Positions 37,027-50,042 are shown, counted from the stretch's first letter. The stretch is DNA of 64,000 nt from Yinghuangia sp035454725 (GCF_051388935.1 NZ_JBPKBI010000005.1:186001-250000), one strand, 5' to 3'. Notes: generated by a model not told the origin, from the sequence alone. Translations and numbers: made by a program.

Positions 37027-38970
37027 ATGCCCCTCCGATCACGTCGCCTGCGCGCCGCGGTCCTCGCGACGCCGCTGGTTCTGCTCGGCGGCCTGCTGCC
37101 GGGCGCGCCGACGGCCGGCGCGGCTCCCTCGGCGCCCGTCGAGACCGGGCCTCCGCCGAAGATGGAGCTGGTGCTGGACCTTTCCGGGTCGATGAAGGCC
37201 GACGACGCCGGCGGCCAGACGCGCCTGGCCGCCGCGAAGCAGGCCGTGAACCGCATCATCGACACCGCTCCGGAGGAAGCCCAGCTCGGACTGCGCGTCT
37301 ACGGCGCGCAGTACCCGGGCGAAGACCGCGCGCAAGGCTGCGCCGATACGCAACTCCTCGCCCCCGTCGGGCCCATGAACGCCGCGGCACGCGCGAACGC
37401 CAAGCAGCAGGTCGCCGGCATGCAGGCGGTGGGCTTCACCCCGATCGGCGTCGCGCTGCGGGCCGCCGCGCAGGACCTCGGCACGCAGGGCAAGCGCCGC
37501 ATCGTTCTGGTCTCCGACGGAGAGGACACCTGCGCGCCGCCGCTGCCCTGCGATGTCGCCCGCGAGCTCAAGGCGGCCGGCATCGACCTGGCCATCGACG
37601 CGGTCGGCTTCAAGACCACCGGCGCCGCACGCGACCAGCTCAAGTGCATCGCCGACGTGACGGACGGGTCGTACGCCGACGCCGACACCGCGGAAACGCT
37701 CACCACCAACCTCGGCACGCTGTTCCGCAAGGCGTGGACGACCTACCAGGCCACCGGAACTCCGGTCAAGGGCTCGATCAACGGGTGTTCGGACGCCCCG
37801 CTCGTCACCCCCGGGCAGTACATCGACAGCTTCACCGGCGGACGCGACCTCTACTACAAGGTCAAGAAGCGCCCCGACCAGCAGTTGCAGGTCAGCGCGA
37901 CGGCGATCCTCGAAGAGAACTACGTCCGAGACGCCAGCATCACCGTGATGGCCGGCACGATCGGCGACGGGGACCCGGATGACTGGCTGCGCCAGTTCGA
38001 GGCGTCCGGCGGCTGGCGGAACATCGTCAGCGCCGGAGCGCGCAGCAAGCCCGGCGAGGAGGGCAAGGCACCGGCCGCGGACGACATCGGCTGCATCATG
38101 GTCGAGAACAGGGTCAGCGACGCGGGTGACCTGCCCCTTCCCATCGAACTGCTGGTCGGTATAGCGGATAGCTCGACCGCGCGCGCGGGAGAAAAGCTGC
38201 CGCAGCCGCGCACCGGGCCGGACGCCGTCGGCGGGTTCTCCTTCAACAGCGCGACACCGATCGGCCCCGGCAACTACCGGCAGTCGATCGCCGTGGGCGA
38301 AGCGCCTTTCTGGCGAATCGATCTGAAAGCGGGTCAGCAGCTGACGGTCAAGGCCGGCGTGGAGATTCCGTTGGACTTCCCGTACGAGCAAACCGCCGGT
38401 TGGACCGTGCAGGTCTACAACGCGACCCGGAACCCGACCACGTGCAGCGAGGACGATTACCGGAACACCAAGCTGTTCTCGAAGCAGACCGGGCGCTTCG
38501 AGACGGTTTGCGGGCCGTGGCAGATCGCCAAACCCGAGGACGCCGACGGCTTCGACCTGCACGGGTACGCGGTGCCGGGCACGTACTACATCCAGGTCCA
38601 GGTCGCCGAACCGGCGGAGGAGGCGCTCGGCGTCGTCGTGCCGATCGACCTGTCGGTCGAGGTCGCCGGCGAGCCGCGCCCGGGCGCCGACCCGGTGTTC
38701 GTGTTCGGTGACAGTGCGGGCGGCGGCACCGTCTCCGGGAGCGGCGGCACCGGCGCGGCGTCCGGCGGCCAGGCGTCCGGCGGCACGGGCGGCTCCGGCG
38801 GGACGGGCAAGGGCGAGAACGGCGGCGCGAACGGCGTCGACCTGTCCGGCCAGACGGCCTCGAAGGAGAGCGGCGAGTCGACGGTGAGCGAACTCGCGCT
38901 GCCGGTCGGCATCGTCGTCGCGGTCGCGCTGCTCGCCGGCGTCGGCTACTACGGCCTGCGCCGCGACTGA
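37027..38970 (+). CDS. Secreted, membrane-anchored von Willebrand factor A protein
   Basis: A 647-residue protein with a Sec signal peptide (residues 1-33, RRLRAAVLATPLVLLGGLLPG ending in an AGAAPSA-type site), a vWA domain at about 45-235 with an intact MIDAS start DLSGSM (D51) and VSDGEDT, a beta-rich region of about 330 residues, a Gly/Ser-rich spacer and a C-terminal membrane helix (LPVGIVVAVALLAGVGYYGL) with a basic tail. It should be tethered on the outer face of the membrane and bind a protein or ligand through metal. ATG at 37027 with AAAGGAA seven bases upstream. The C-terminal plan is that of streptomycete vWA surface proteins of unknown role. Confidence 0.92.
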   Translation: MPLRSRRLRAAVLATPLVLLGGLLPGAPTAGAAPSAPVETGPPPKMELVLDLSGSMKADDAGGQTRLAAAKQAVNRIIDTAPEEAQLGLRVYGAQYPGEDRAQGCADTQLLAPVGPMNAAARANAKQQVAGMQAVGFTPIGVALRAAAQDLGTQGKRRIVLVSDGEDTCAPPLPCDVARELKAAGIDLAIDAVGFKTTGAARDQLKCIADVTDGSYADADTAETLTTNLGTLFRKAWTTYQATGTPVKGSINGCSDAPLVTPGQYIDSFTGGRDLYYKVKKRPDQQLQVSATAILEENYVRDASITVMAGTIGDGDPDDWLRQFEASGGWRNIVSAGARSKPGEEGKAPAADDIGCIMVENRVSDAGDLPLPIELLVGIADSSTARAGEKLPQPRTGPDAVGGFSFNSATPIGPGNYRQSIAVGEAPFWRIDLKAGQQLTVKAGVEIPLDFPYEQTAGWTVQVYNATRNPTTCSEDDYRNTKLFSKQTGRFETVCGPWQIAKPEDADGFDLHGYAVPGTYYIQVQVAEPAEEALGVVVPIDLSVEVAGEPRPGADPVFVFGDSAGGGTVSGSGGTGAASGGQASGGTGGSGGTGKGENGGANGVDLSGQTASKESGESTVSELALPVGIVVAVALLAGVGYYGLRRD

Positions 38971-39092
38971 ACCGCCGCAACCGGCTTGCGCGGCAAGCGA
39001 ACCGCGCCCAACTCGCGCGTGCAGCTGCTGTTGAGCCGCACGGTCCGCATCCGGGTGGCGCAAGCGCTTCGGCGCGGCCGTCACAACGAGGA

Positions 39093-39251
39093 GGGGGGGG
39101 GGGGCCGGANNNNNNNNNNNNNNNNNNNNNNNNNNNNNNNNNNNNNNNNNNNNNNNNNNNNNNNNNNNNNNNNNNNNNNNNNNNNNNNNNNNNNNNNNNN
39201 NNNNNNNNNNNNNNNNNNNNNNNNNNNNNNNNNNNNNNNNNNNNNNNNNNN
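39093..39251. other. Assembly gap (short G-run plus Ns)
   Basis: Twelve G residues, CCGGA, then 142 Ns (39110-39251). It separates the 3' ends of the convergent vWA and glgP genes, where a terminator would be expected. Confidence 0.95.
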
Positions 39252-39274
39252 CCGCAACCTCCCGCGCACGCGGT

Positions 39275-41899
39275 TCAGCGCAGGGGCAGCCCGTCGGCCA
39301 CGCCCTCGCCCTGCTCCGGGACCGCGATGAGGCCCAGCTCCGCCGGGGTCGCCAGCAGCGCATGCGCGGGCATCACCCGGACGGTGTAGCCGAAGGGACC
39401 CGTTCGGTCGAGTGCGAGAGAGCCCTCGTAGAACCACCGGCCGTGTTCGTCGCGCCGGACCGGCTTGAGCGGGGCGACCGATCCGTCGACGATCGCGTCC
39501 GTGCCGTCGACGCGGCCGTGGACTACCTGGACCTCGACGTCGGACGGCCGCAGCTCGCCCAGGCTGACGAAAACCCGCAGGTCGAGCGTGTTGCCGACCT
39601 CGGGGGCGTCTCCTATCCCACCCGACTCGACGTGGTCGACGCGCACCTGCGGCCACGCCGCGCGGACCTCGTGCTTCCACGCGGCAAGGCTCTTGGCACC
39701 GGCCAGGTCGTCGGCCGCCATCGAGCGGGCGGCGAGCGCGGCGGGCGCGTACAGGCCGTTGACGTAGTCCTTGACCATGCGGGACGCGAGCACCTTCGGT
39801 CCCAGCGACACGAGGGTGTGGCGGACCATTTCCAGCCACCGGCTGGGCAGTTGGTCGGCGCCGCGGTCGTAGAAGCGGGCCGCGACGTTGTGCTCGATCA
39901 GCTCGTAGAGCGCGTTGGCCTCGATGTCGTCACGCCGGTCGGGGTCCTCGACGCCGTCGGCGGTGGGGATGGCCCAGCCGTTGGAGCCGTCGAACCACTC
40001 GTCCCACCAGCCGTCCAGGATCGACAGGTTGAGGCAGCCGTTGAGCGCGGCCTTCATGCCCGACGTGCCGCACGCCTCCAGGGGCCGCAGCGGGTTGTTG
40101 AGCCAGACGTCGCAGCCGGGGTACAAGTGCTGCGCCATCGCGATGTCGTAGTCCGGCAGGAACACGATGCGGTGCCGGACGTCTTCCTGGTCGGAGAACT
40201 TGACCAGTTCCTGGACCAGCCGCTTGCCGCCCTCGTCGGCGGGGTGCGCCTTGCCCGCGACCACGATCTGGATCGGGCGCGTGGGGTGCAGCAGCAGCCC
40301 GCGCAGGCGCTCCTTGTCGCGCAGCATGAGCGTGAGCCGCTTGTACGACGGCACTCGGCGCGCGAAACCGATCGTCAGGACGTCGGGGTCCAACGCGTGG
40401 TCGGTCCACCCGAGTTCCGCGTCTCCCGCGCCACGCTGCTTCCACGACGCCCGCAACCGGGCCCGCGCCTCGGTGACGAGCTTGGCGCGAAGTGAACGCC
40501 GCAGCTCCCACACCGCCTGTGCGGGGATCTGCTCGATCGCGGTCCAGCCGTGCGCTTCCTCGGTCAGGTCCAGGCCGGCCTCGCCCCCGGCCAGCTCCAG
40601 GACGTCGCGGTCGACCCACGTCGGCGCGTGCACGCCGTTGGTGATCGAGCCGATCGGCACCTCGGCGGGATCGAATCCCGGCCAAAGCCCGGCGAACATG
40701 CCCTGGCTGACGTGCCCGTGCAGTTCGCTGACGCCGTTGGCGCGCTGGGCCAGGCGCAGGCCCATGACCGCCATGTTGAACACACCCGGCTCGCCGCCCG
40801 GGAACGTCTCCGCGCCGAGCGCGAGCACCCGGTCGACGGGCACGCCGGGAGCCTCGTTGTCGCCGCCGAAGTGACGGGCGATCAGTTCGCGGTCGAACCG
40901 GTCGATTCCGGCCGGCACGGGGGTGTGCGTCGTGAAGACCGTTCCGGCGCGCACCGCTTCGACGGCCGCGTCGAAGTCGAGGCCGCTGCTCTCGTGGAAC
41001 TCGCGGATGCGCTCGACGCCGAGGAATCCCGCATGGCCCTCGTTGGTGTGGAACACCTCCGGCTGCGGGTGGCCGGTGAGCCGGCAGAACTCGCGTACCG
41101 CACGCACCCCGCCGATGCCGAGCAGCATCTCCTGGTGCAGCCGGTGCTCGCTGGTGCCGCCGTAGAGCCGGTCGGTCACCTCGCGTTCGAACGGCTCGTT
41201 CTCCTCGATGTCGGAGTCGAGCAGCAGCAGCGGAACGCGGCCGACCTGGGCGCGCCAGATGCGGGCGTGCAGTTCGCGTCCGCCCGGGAGCCCGATGACG
41301 ATCCGCGCGGCGCTGCCGTCGGGGCGCCGCAGCAGCGTCAGCGGCAGCTCGTTCGGGTCGAGCAGCGGATACCGCTCCTGCTGCCAGCCGTCGGCCGACA
41401 GCGACTGCCGGAAGTAGCCGTGCTTGTAGAGCAGGCCGACGCCGATGACCGGGACGCCCAGGTCACTGGCGGCTTTGAGATGGTCGCCGGCCAGGATGCC
41501 CAGGCCGCCGGAGTACTGCGGCAAGGCCGCGGTGATGCCGAACTCCGGCGAGAAATAGGCGATCGCGGCCGGGGCGCCGTCCGGGGCGGCGCCCGGGTCG
41601 GGCAGCGTCTGGTACCAACGGGCGCCGGTGAGGTACTCGTTGAGGTTCCCGGCGGCCACGGTGAGCCTGCCGAGAAATGCTTGGTCCTCGGCGAGCGCGG
41701 CGAGTTTCTCGGTCGGCACCGCGCCGAGGAGTCGTACGGGATCCTGGCCGACCGCGGCCCAGGTCTCCGGATCGATGGATGCGAACAGGTCTCGGGTCTC
41801 CGCGTGCCAGGACCAGCGGAGATTCATCGCGAGTTCGCCCAGGGGCTCCAGGGGAGCGGGCAGAACCGTGCGCACGGTGAATCGGCGGATTGCTCTCAC
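39275..41899 (-). CDS. glgP: Alpha-glucan phosphorylase (DUF3417 type)
   Basis: Releases glucose-1-phosphate from the ends of alpha-1,4-glucan. The 874-residue protein carries the actinobacterial N-terminal DUF3417 domain (LAMNLRWSWHAETRDLF), the phosphorylase core (YFSPEFGI, HTNEGHAGFL, TTHTPVPAG) and the PLP lysine in CGTSGMKAALNG, all intact. The GTG at 41899 is preferred over the one two codons earlier because homologues begin at this RAIRRF position. It diverges from glgE with 268 bases between; both probably respond to the same control. Confidence 0.95.
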   Translation of the reverse strand: MRAIRRFTVRTVLPAPLEPLGELAMNLRWSWHAETRDLFASIDPETWAAVGQDPVRLLGAVPTEKLAALAEDQAFLGRLTVAAGNLNEYLTGARWYQTLPDPGAAPDGAPAAIAYFSPEFGITAALPQYSGGLGILAGDHLKAASDLGVPVIGVGLLYKHGYFRQSLSADGWQQERYPLLDPNELPLTLLRRPDGSAARIVIGLPGGRELHARIWRAQVGRVPLLLLDSDIEENEPFEREVTDRLYGGTSEHRLHQEMLLGIGGVRAVREFCRLTGHPQPEVFHTNEGHAGFLGVERIREFHESSGLDFDAAVEAVRAGTVFTTHTPVPAGIDRFDRELIARHFGGDNEAPGVPVDRVLALGAETFPGGEPGVFNMAVMGLRLAQRANGVSELHGHVSQGMFAGLWPGFDPAEVPIGSITNGVHAPTWVDRDVLELAGGEAGLDLTEEAHGWTAIEQIPAQAVWELRRSLRAKLVTEARARLRASWKQRGAGDAELGWTDHALDPDVLTIGFARRVPSYKRLTLMLRDKERLRGLLLHPTRPIQIVVAGKAHPADEGGKRLVQELVKFSDQEDVRHRIVFLPDYDIAMAQHLYPGCDVWLNNPLRPLEACGTSGMKAALNGCLNLSILDGWWDEWFDGSNGWAIPTADGVEDPDRRDDIEANALYELIEHNVAARFYDRGADQLPSRWLEMVRHTLVSLGPKVLASRMVKDYVNGLYAPAALAARSMAADDLAGAKSLAAWKHEVRAAWPQVRVDHVESGGIGDAPEVGNTLDLRVFVSLGELRPSDVEVQVVHGRVDGTDAIVDGSVAPLKPVRRDEHGRWFYEGSLALDRTGPFGYTVRVMPAHALLATPAELGLIAVPEQGEGVADGLPLR

Positions 41900-42167
41900 A
41901 GCCACCAGACCCTAGCCGGAACCCGGCATGACTTGCGACAGTGGATGCGTGCTGTTTGCAGGGTTGGCAAGAACTTGCATTCGGGGTGCCCCGAACACGT
42001 GCCTCACGGCTCGGTGTTCGGTTTCCGTGCGGTAATTGCGCCGTTTGGACCGTGCCCCGCCTGCTGTCGTGATCGTTGGACAAACGCATCGTCACTCGCT
42101 CTTGCACTCGCGGGCGAGGACGTGTGTCGCAATCGCCGTTACCGGGCAGTCGAGCAGGAGCGTGGGC
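41900..42167. promoter_or_regulatory. Divergent promoter region of glgP and glgE
   Basis: 268 bases holding the control regions of both transcription units. A stretch near 41935-41990 is less GC-rich than its surroundings (TTGCGACAGTGG, TTTGCAGGGTTGGCAAGAAC) and may hold promoter elements; TTGCAGGGTTGGCAA contains the arms TTGC and GCAA. I cannot assign a regulator. Confidence 0.4.
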
Positions 42168-44299
42168 ATGGGCAGTGCGGCCAGGAAGCGTCCGGGTACG
42201 TCGGTCCGGTCCCCTCGGAAGACCGCCGCCGTGCCTGACGAGTCGTCAGGCACGAACAGAGCCGGCGCTGTCACGGCCCACGCACCCGCCGTTCCCCTCG
42301 CAGCAGGACCGGAGCCGATGATCGGTCGCATTCCCATCCTCGACGTCCAGCCCCTCGTCGACTGCGGCACGCGCCCCGCGCGCTGTGTCGCGGGCGAGCC
42401 GTTCGAAGTCAGCGCGACCGTGTTCCGGGAGGGACACGACGCGTTGGGCGTGAACCTCGTGCTGCGCGATCCGCGCGGCCGGGCGCGCCCGTTTCTGCCG
42501 ATGACCGAAGTCGCGCCCGGCACCGACCGATGGCGGGCGGAGGTGGCACCGCCCACCGAGGGCATGTGGTCGTACACCGTCGAGGCGTGGAGCGACCCGG
42601 TCGCGACATGGCGGCACGCGGCCGAGATCAAGATCCCTGCCGGTCAGGACGTCGAACTCATGCTGGAGGAAGGCGCGCTGGTGCTGGAGCGCGCCGCCGC
42701 GGGCGTGCCCAAGCGGGCCGGTCGGGCCTCGGTCCTCGACGCCGTCGACGCGCTGCGCGACACCTCGCGCAGTCCCGAGGAGCGCCTGGCCGCGGCGCTG
42801 GCCCCCGCGGTGACCGGCGCGCTCGCCTCCCACCCGCTGCGCGAACTGGTCACAGCCGGCCCCCGGTTGCGGCTCCAGGTCGAGCGGCAGCGCGCGTTGT
42901 TCGGCTCGTGGTACGAGTTCTTCCCGCGCTCCGAAGGCGCCGAGATCGATCCGACCGGGGTGCAGCCGCCGCGTTCGGGGACGTTCCGCACCGCGATGGA
43001 ACGCCTGCCCGCGATCGCCGCGATGGGCTTCGACGTGGTGTACCTGCCGCCGATCCATCCCATCGGCCGGGCCTACCGCAAGGGCCCGAACAACTCGCTG
43101 GAGGCCGGGCCCCACGACCCCGGCTCGCCGTGGGCGATCGGCGGGCCCGAGGGCGGGCACGACGCGGTGCACCCCGACCTGGGCACCATCGAGGACTTCG
43201 ACGCCTTCGTCGCGCGCGCCCGCGAACTGCGCATGGAAGTCGCCCTCGACTTCGCGCTCCAGGTGTCACCGGACCACCCATGGGTCGAGAAGCACCCGGA
43301 GTGGTTCACGAAGCGGGCGGACGGCTCGATCGCGTACGCGGAGAACCCGCCGAAGAAATACCAGGACATCTACCCGGTCAATTTCGACCAGGACTTCAAG
43401 GGCATCGTGCGCGAGACGCTGCGCGTGCTGCGTTTTTGGATGTCGCACGGCGTACGCGTGTTCCGCGTCGACAACCCGCACACCAAGCCGGTGATGTTCT
43501 GGGAGAAGGTCATCGCGGACATCAACAGCCGCGACCCCGACGTGATCTTCCTGGCCGAGGCGTTCACACGGCCCGCGATGATGCACACGCTGGCCAGGAT
43601 CGGATTCCAGCAGTCCTACACGTATTTCACGTGGCGTACCGGCAAGCACGAGCTCCAGGAGTATCTGACGGAGCTTTCCGGGCCGGCCGCCGCCTACATG
43701 CGCCCCAATTTCTTCGTCAACACCCCCGACATCCTGCACGAGTCGCTGCAGTACGGCGGACCCGCGGCGTTCAAGGTCCGTGCGACGCTCGCCGCCACGC
43801 TGTCGCCGTCATGGGGGGTGTACTCCGGTTTCGAACTCTTCGAGCACATCGCGGCGGCCCCGGGCAGCGAGGAATACCTCGACTCGGAGAAGTACCAATA
43901 CCGCCCCCGGGATTGGGCCGCGGCGGAGCGCGAGGGGCGGACGCTCGCTCCGTACCTCACGACTCTTAACCGGGTGCGCCGACACCATCCGTCGCTGCAA
44001 CATCTGCGAAACCTGAAATTCCATCACACCGACAACGATGCGGTGATGGCCTTCTCGAAGCGGACCCGCACTGGGGACGCAGAGGATCTGGTGGTGGTCG
44101 TGGTCAACCTCGACCCGCACACGGTCCACGAGGCCACGGTGTCCTTGGACATGCCCGCGCTCGGCATGGACTGGCAGGACAGCTTCCCGGTGCACGACGA
44201 GTTCACCGGGGCGAGTTACCGCTGGGGTCAGCACAACTACGTGCGGCTGGACCCGGCACTCGAACCCGCGCATCTCTTCTCGGTCCGGAGGAACAACCC

Positions 44300-44303
<4 letters not shown>
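42168..44303 (+). CDS. glgE: Alpha-1,4-glucan:maltose-1-phosphate maltosyltransferase GlgE
   Basis: Adds maltosyl units from maltose-1-phosphate to alpha-1,4-glucan. The 711-residue GH13_3 protein has the nucleophile D435 in FRVDNPHTKP and the acid/base E464 in FLAEAFTRP; their spacing of 29 equals that of the S. coelicolor enzyme as I remember it (D394, E423), which puts this protein about 41 residues longer at the N-terminus. That tail (residues 1-50) is basic, low-complexity and probably disordered. ATG at 42168 with AGGAG eight bases upstream. It heads the glgE-treS-pep2-glgB operon; the treS GTG overlaps its stop by four bases. Confidence 0.96.
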
Positions 44304-45990
<1,687 letters not shown>

Positions 45991-45994
<4 letters not shown>

Positions 45995-47496
45995 CCAAGT
46001 CCACCCGACCCCAGGAACTGCGCGGTATTCCGGTCGACGCCGTCTGCGGCCGGCTCCTGCCGTGGCTGCCACGGCAGAGATGGTTCGCCGGCAAGGGCCG
46101 GACCATCCGAGGGGTCGAGGTGGTGTCCGCGGTCGAGGTGGTCGCGGGTGATCCGGCGATGTTCCACCTGGTGCTCGCGGTCGAGCACCAGGCCGCCGGC
46201 GGGCACCCGGCCACCGTCGACCACTACCAACTGCTGCTCGGCATCCGGAGCCGGCGCATCGAACGCCTCGACTACGCGACCATCGGCCGGCTGCGCGGCG
46301 GTACGAGCGACGGCACGGTGCTCTACGACGCGACCCACGACAGCGAACTGACGGGTTGGCTGCTGGAACGGTTCGCCGCCGCGACCCCCGAGGCTCCCGA
46401 GGCCTCGGGACCGCTGGTGTTCCGCCGCTACGGGGAACGCGCGCCGCGCACCGGGCTCGCGGGGCTGGTGGTCGGCGCCGAGCAGTCCAACACGTCGATC
46501 GTCTTCGGCGACGACGTCATCATGAAGCTGTTCCGGCGGCTCACCCCGGGCGTCAACCCGGACCTCGAACTGTGCCTCGCGCTCGCGGACGCCGGGTCGC
46601 GCCGCATTCCACAGCCGGTCGCGTGGTTCGAAGCGGAGTTCGCGGGCGAGACGACGACTCTCGGCCTGCTCCAGGACTACCTGCGTACCGGGACCGACGG
46701 CTGGGAGCTGGCCAAGACGTCGGTTCGGGACCTGTACGCGGACCAGGACCTGCACGGCATCGGCACGGCGGACGAGCTGCGCGCGCACGAGGTCGGGGGC
46801 GACTTCGCGGGCGAGTCGTTCAGGCTCGGCGTCGCGACCGCCGAGGTGCACGCGGACCTGGCCCGCACCCTGCCCACGCAGGTCGCCGGAGAGGACGAAC
46901 TCGCCGACCTCGCCGACCAGATGAGCCGGCGCCTGGACTCCGCCGCGGGAATCGTGCCGGAACTGCTGCCGTACACCGACCGGTTGCGCGACGCGTACCG
47001 CGACCTCGGCCGACTCGGCCGGGAAGGCCACCCCGTGCCGTTGCAGCGCATCCACGGCGACTTCCACCTCGGCCAGGTCATGCGGACCGCGACGCGGTGG
47101 GTGCTGATCGACTTCGAGGGCGAACCCGCCCAGCCGCTCGGCGAACGCCGCGCCGCGCACTCGCCGTTGCGCGATGTCGCCGCGATGCTCAGGTCGTTCG
47201 ACTACGCCGCCCGCCACCTGCTCACCGAACGCCGGGCCGGGGGTGCGGGCGCGCCCGCCCCGCACCTGGTGCGCCGCGCCGAGGAGTGGGCGATGCGCAA
47301 CCGGGACGCGTTCTGCGCCGGATACGCGAAGGCGGGCCAGGTCGATCCGCGCGCCGAGCCGGTCCTGCTGCGCGCGTTCGAAACCGACAAGGCGGTCTAC
47401 GAGGTCGTCTACGAGTCCGGCAACCGCCCGTCCTGGCTGCCCGTCCCCATGTCGGCGATCCGCAGGCTCGCCGAGCGGACCCCCCAACCGCACTGA
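45991..47496 (+). CDS. pep2: Maltokinase Pep2/Mak
   Basis: Phosphorylates maltose to maltose-1-phosphate, the GlgE donor. The 501-residue protein has the aminoglycoside-phosphotransferase-like kinase fold: catalytic loop IHGDFHLGQ with D357 and the metal-binding LIDFEGEP with D374. The N-terminal cap begins WLPRQRWFAGKGR, a hallmark of these enzymes. GTG at 45991 overlaps treS by four bases; glgB follows after 43 bases. Confidence 0.96.
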
Positions 47497-47539
47497 GCCC
47501 GCGGGCCCCCACACCCGCGCCGAGCCCTGGAGGTCAACA

Positions 47540-49904
47540 GTGACGCCCACTCACCAGGTGGACCCCGAGCGACCCGCCCCTTCCGTCAGTCCCGCCGCCG
47601 TCCCGGCCGCCCCCGCGCCGCCGGTCGATCCCGGTGACCTGCGGCGCGTGCTCGACGCCCGCCACCACGACCCGCACTCGGTCCTCGGGCCGCATCCGGG
47701 GGCCGACGGCAACGACGGGGTGGTGGTGCGCGTCCTGCGGCCGTGGGCCGAGCGGGTCGTGGTGGTGGCCGAGGGCCACCGGTACGAGCTGCCGCACGAG
47801 GCGGAAGGGCTCTTCTCCGGTGTGCTGCCGATCGAGAAGGTGCCCGACTACCGTCTGGAGGTCACCTACGAGGGCACCGTCGTGGCGTCCGACGACCCGT
47901 ACCGGTTCCTGCCCACCCTCGGCGAGTTCGACCTGCACCTGATCGCCGAGGGCCGGCACGAGCAGTTGTGGACGGTCCTGGGCGCGGGNNNNNNNNNNNN
48001 NNNNNNNNNNNNNNNNNNNNNNNNNNNNNNNNNNNNNNNNNNNNNNNNNNNNNNNNNNNNNNNNNNNNNNNNNNNNNNNNNNNNNNNNNNNNNNNNNNNN
48101 NNNNNNNNNNNNNNNNNNNNNCACCCCCGGCGAGCCGGTCTCCGGCACGACGTTCGCGGTGTGGGCGCCGAACGCGCAGGGCGTGCGCCTCGTCGGGGAC
48201 TTCAACTACTGGGACGGCACCGCCCACCCGATGCGGTCGCTCGGATCGTCGGGCGTGTGGGAGCTGTTCGTGCCCGATGTCGGCAACGGCACCAAGTACA
48301 AGTACGAGATCACCGGCCGCGACGGGCACCTGCGGCAGAAGGCCGACCCGCTGGCGTTCGCGACCGAGACACCGCCGCAGACCGCCTCGGTGGTGACCTC
48401 GTCCTGGTACACGTGGGGTGACGACGAGTGGATGGCCGCCCGGGCGCGCCGGGCCCACCACGAACTGCCCATGAGCGTCTACGAAGTGCATCTGGGCTCG
48501 TGGCGGCCGGGCCTGTCGTACCGCGAGATCGCCGAGCAACTGCCCGCCTACGTCAAGGACATGGGCTTCACGCACGTGGAGTTCCTGCCGGTCGCCGAGC
48601 ATCCGTTCGGCGGTTCGTGGGGATACCAGGTGACGTCGTACTACGCGCCCACGTCGCGCTTCGGCTCACCGGACGACTTCCGGTACCTCGTCGACGCGCT
48701 GCACCGAGCCGGCATCGGCGTCATCGTCGACTGGGTGCCGGCACACTTCCCCCGCGACGACTGGGCGCTCGCCCGCTTCGACGGCACGCCACTGTACGAA
48801 CACCCCGACCCGCGCCGGGGCGAACACCCCGACTGGGGAACGCTGGTCTTCGACTACGGGCGGAACGAGGTGCGCAACTTCCTCGTCGCCAACGCCGTCT
48901 TCTGGTTCGAGGAGTTCCACATCGACGGCCTGCGCGTCGACGCCGTGGCCTCGATGCTGTACCTCGACTACTCGCGCGAGGGCGGCGACTGGGCTCCGAA
49001 CGCCGACGGCGGACGCGAGAACTGGGACGCGGTGCGGTTCCTCCAGGAGATGAACGCCACGGTGTACCGGCGGATGCCGGGCATCATGACGATCGCCGAG
49101 GAGTCGACCGCGTGGGACGGCGTGACACGACCGACGTCGCACGGCGGGCTCGGATTCGGGCTGAAGTGGAACATGGGCTGGATGCACGACTCTCTGGAGT
49201 ACATCCAGAAGGAGCCCGTCCACCGGCAGTACCACCACAACGACATCACGTTCTCGCTGATGTACGCGTGGAGCGAGAACTACGTGCTGCCCATCAGCCA
49301 CGACGAAGTCGTCCACGGCAAGCGGTCGTTGCTGCACAAGATGCCGGGCGACCGCTGGCAGCAGATGGCGAACGTCCGCGCGTACCTGGGCTTCATGTGG
49401 TCCCACCCCGGCAAGCAACTCGTCTACATGGGCACCGAGTTCGCCCAGGACGCGGAGTGGTCGGAGGCGCACGGGCTGGACTGGTGGCTGCTCGAACACG
49501 GCGAACACCAGGGCGTGCAGCGTCTGGTCCGCGACCTCAACGCGGTCTACCGCGACGCACCGGCCCTGTGGTCGCGGGACACGACCCCCGACGGCTTCAC
49601 GTGGATCGACGGCGGCAACGCGGCCGACAACGTGCTGTCGTTCATCCGCCACGGATCGTCCGGCGAACTCCTCGTGGCCGTCTGCAACTTCTCCCCCGTC
49701 GTCCGCGAAGGGACCGGCCTGCGCCTGCCGTCGGCGGGCACGTGGCGGGAGGTCCTCAACACCGACGCGACCGCCTACGGCGGCAGCGGGGTCGGCAATC
49801 CGGGCGACATCCGCACGGACGCGTCCGGCCAGGCGATCGTGACGCTGCCCCCGCTGGCCACCATCTGGCTGGCGCCGACCGACGCCGGCCGGCCCGCGAC
49901 CTGA
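47540..49904 (+). CDS. glgB: 1,4-alpha-glucan branching enzyme GlgB (interrupted by gap)
   Basis: Forms alpha-1,6 branches in the glucan made by GlgE. The N-terminal part (47540-47988) has the GlgB N1 domain (HHDPHSVLGPHPG); after the Ns the CBM48 domain (FAVWAPNAQGVRLVGDFNYWDG) and the GH13 barrel follow, with DGLRVDAVASMLYLDYS (nucleophile), TIAEESTAW (acid/base) and SHDEVVHGKRSL. GTG at 47540 behind GGAGG. The two halves are in different frames over the 133 Ns, so the true gap length must be a multiple of three; about 44 residues are missing. The gene is otherwise normal and full length, the last of the operon. Confidence 0.94.
47989..48121. other. Assembly gap inside glgB
   Basis: 133 Ns. 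The upstream and downstream glgB frames differ by one base over it, so the number of Ns is only an estimate. Confidence 0.97.
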
Positions 49905-50003
49905 CGGCTGCGGCCTCCATGCGGGCCTGAGAAAGCGGCCCGAGGTACGTTCGCCCACGGGCAGCCCCGGGGCACTCCCCCGGCCCGCGGCGCACCTGCG
50001 AAA

Positions 50004-50042
50004 ATCCCCGCCGTCCCTGGCATCACCAGGGGCGGCGGGAAT
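50004..50042. terminator. Bidirectional terminator after glgB
   Basis: A 17-base arm (50004-50020) pairs with 50026-50042 around the loop CATCA, with one mismatch and one wobble pair. It lies 99 bases after glgB and 81 bases after the convergent thioredoxin-fold gene. Confidence 0.8.
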
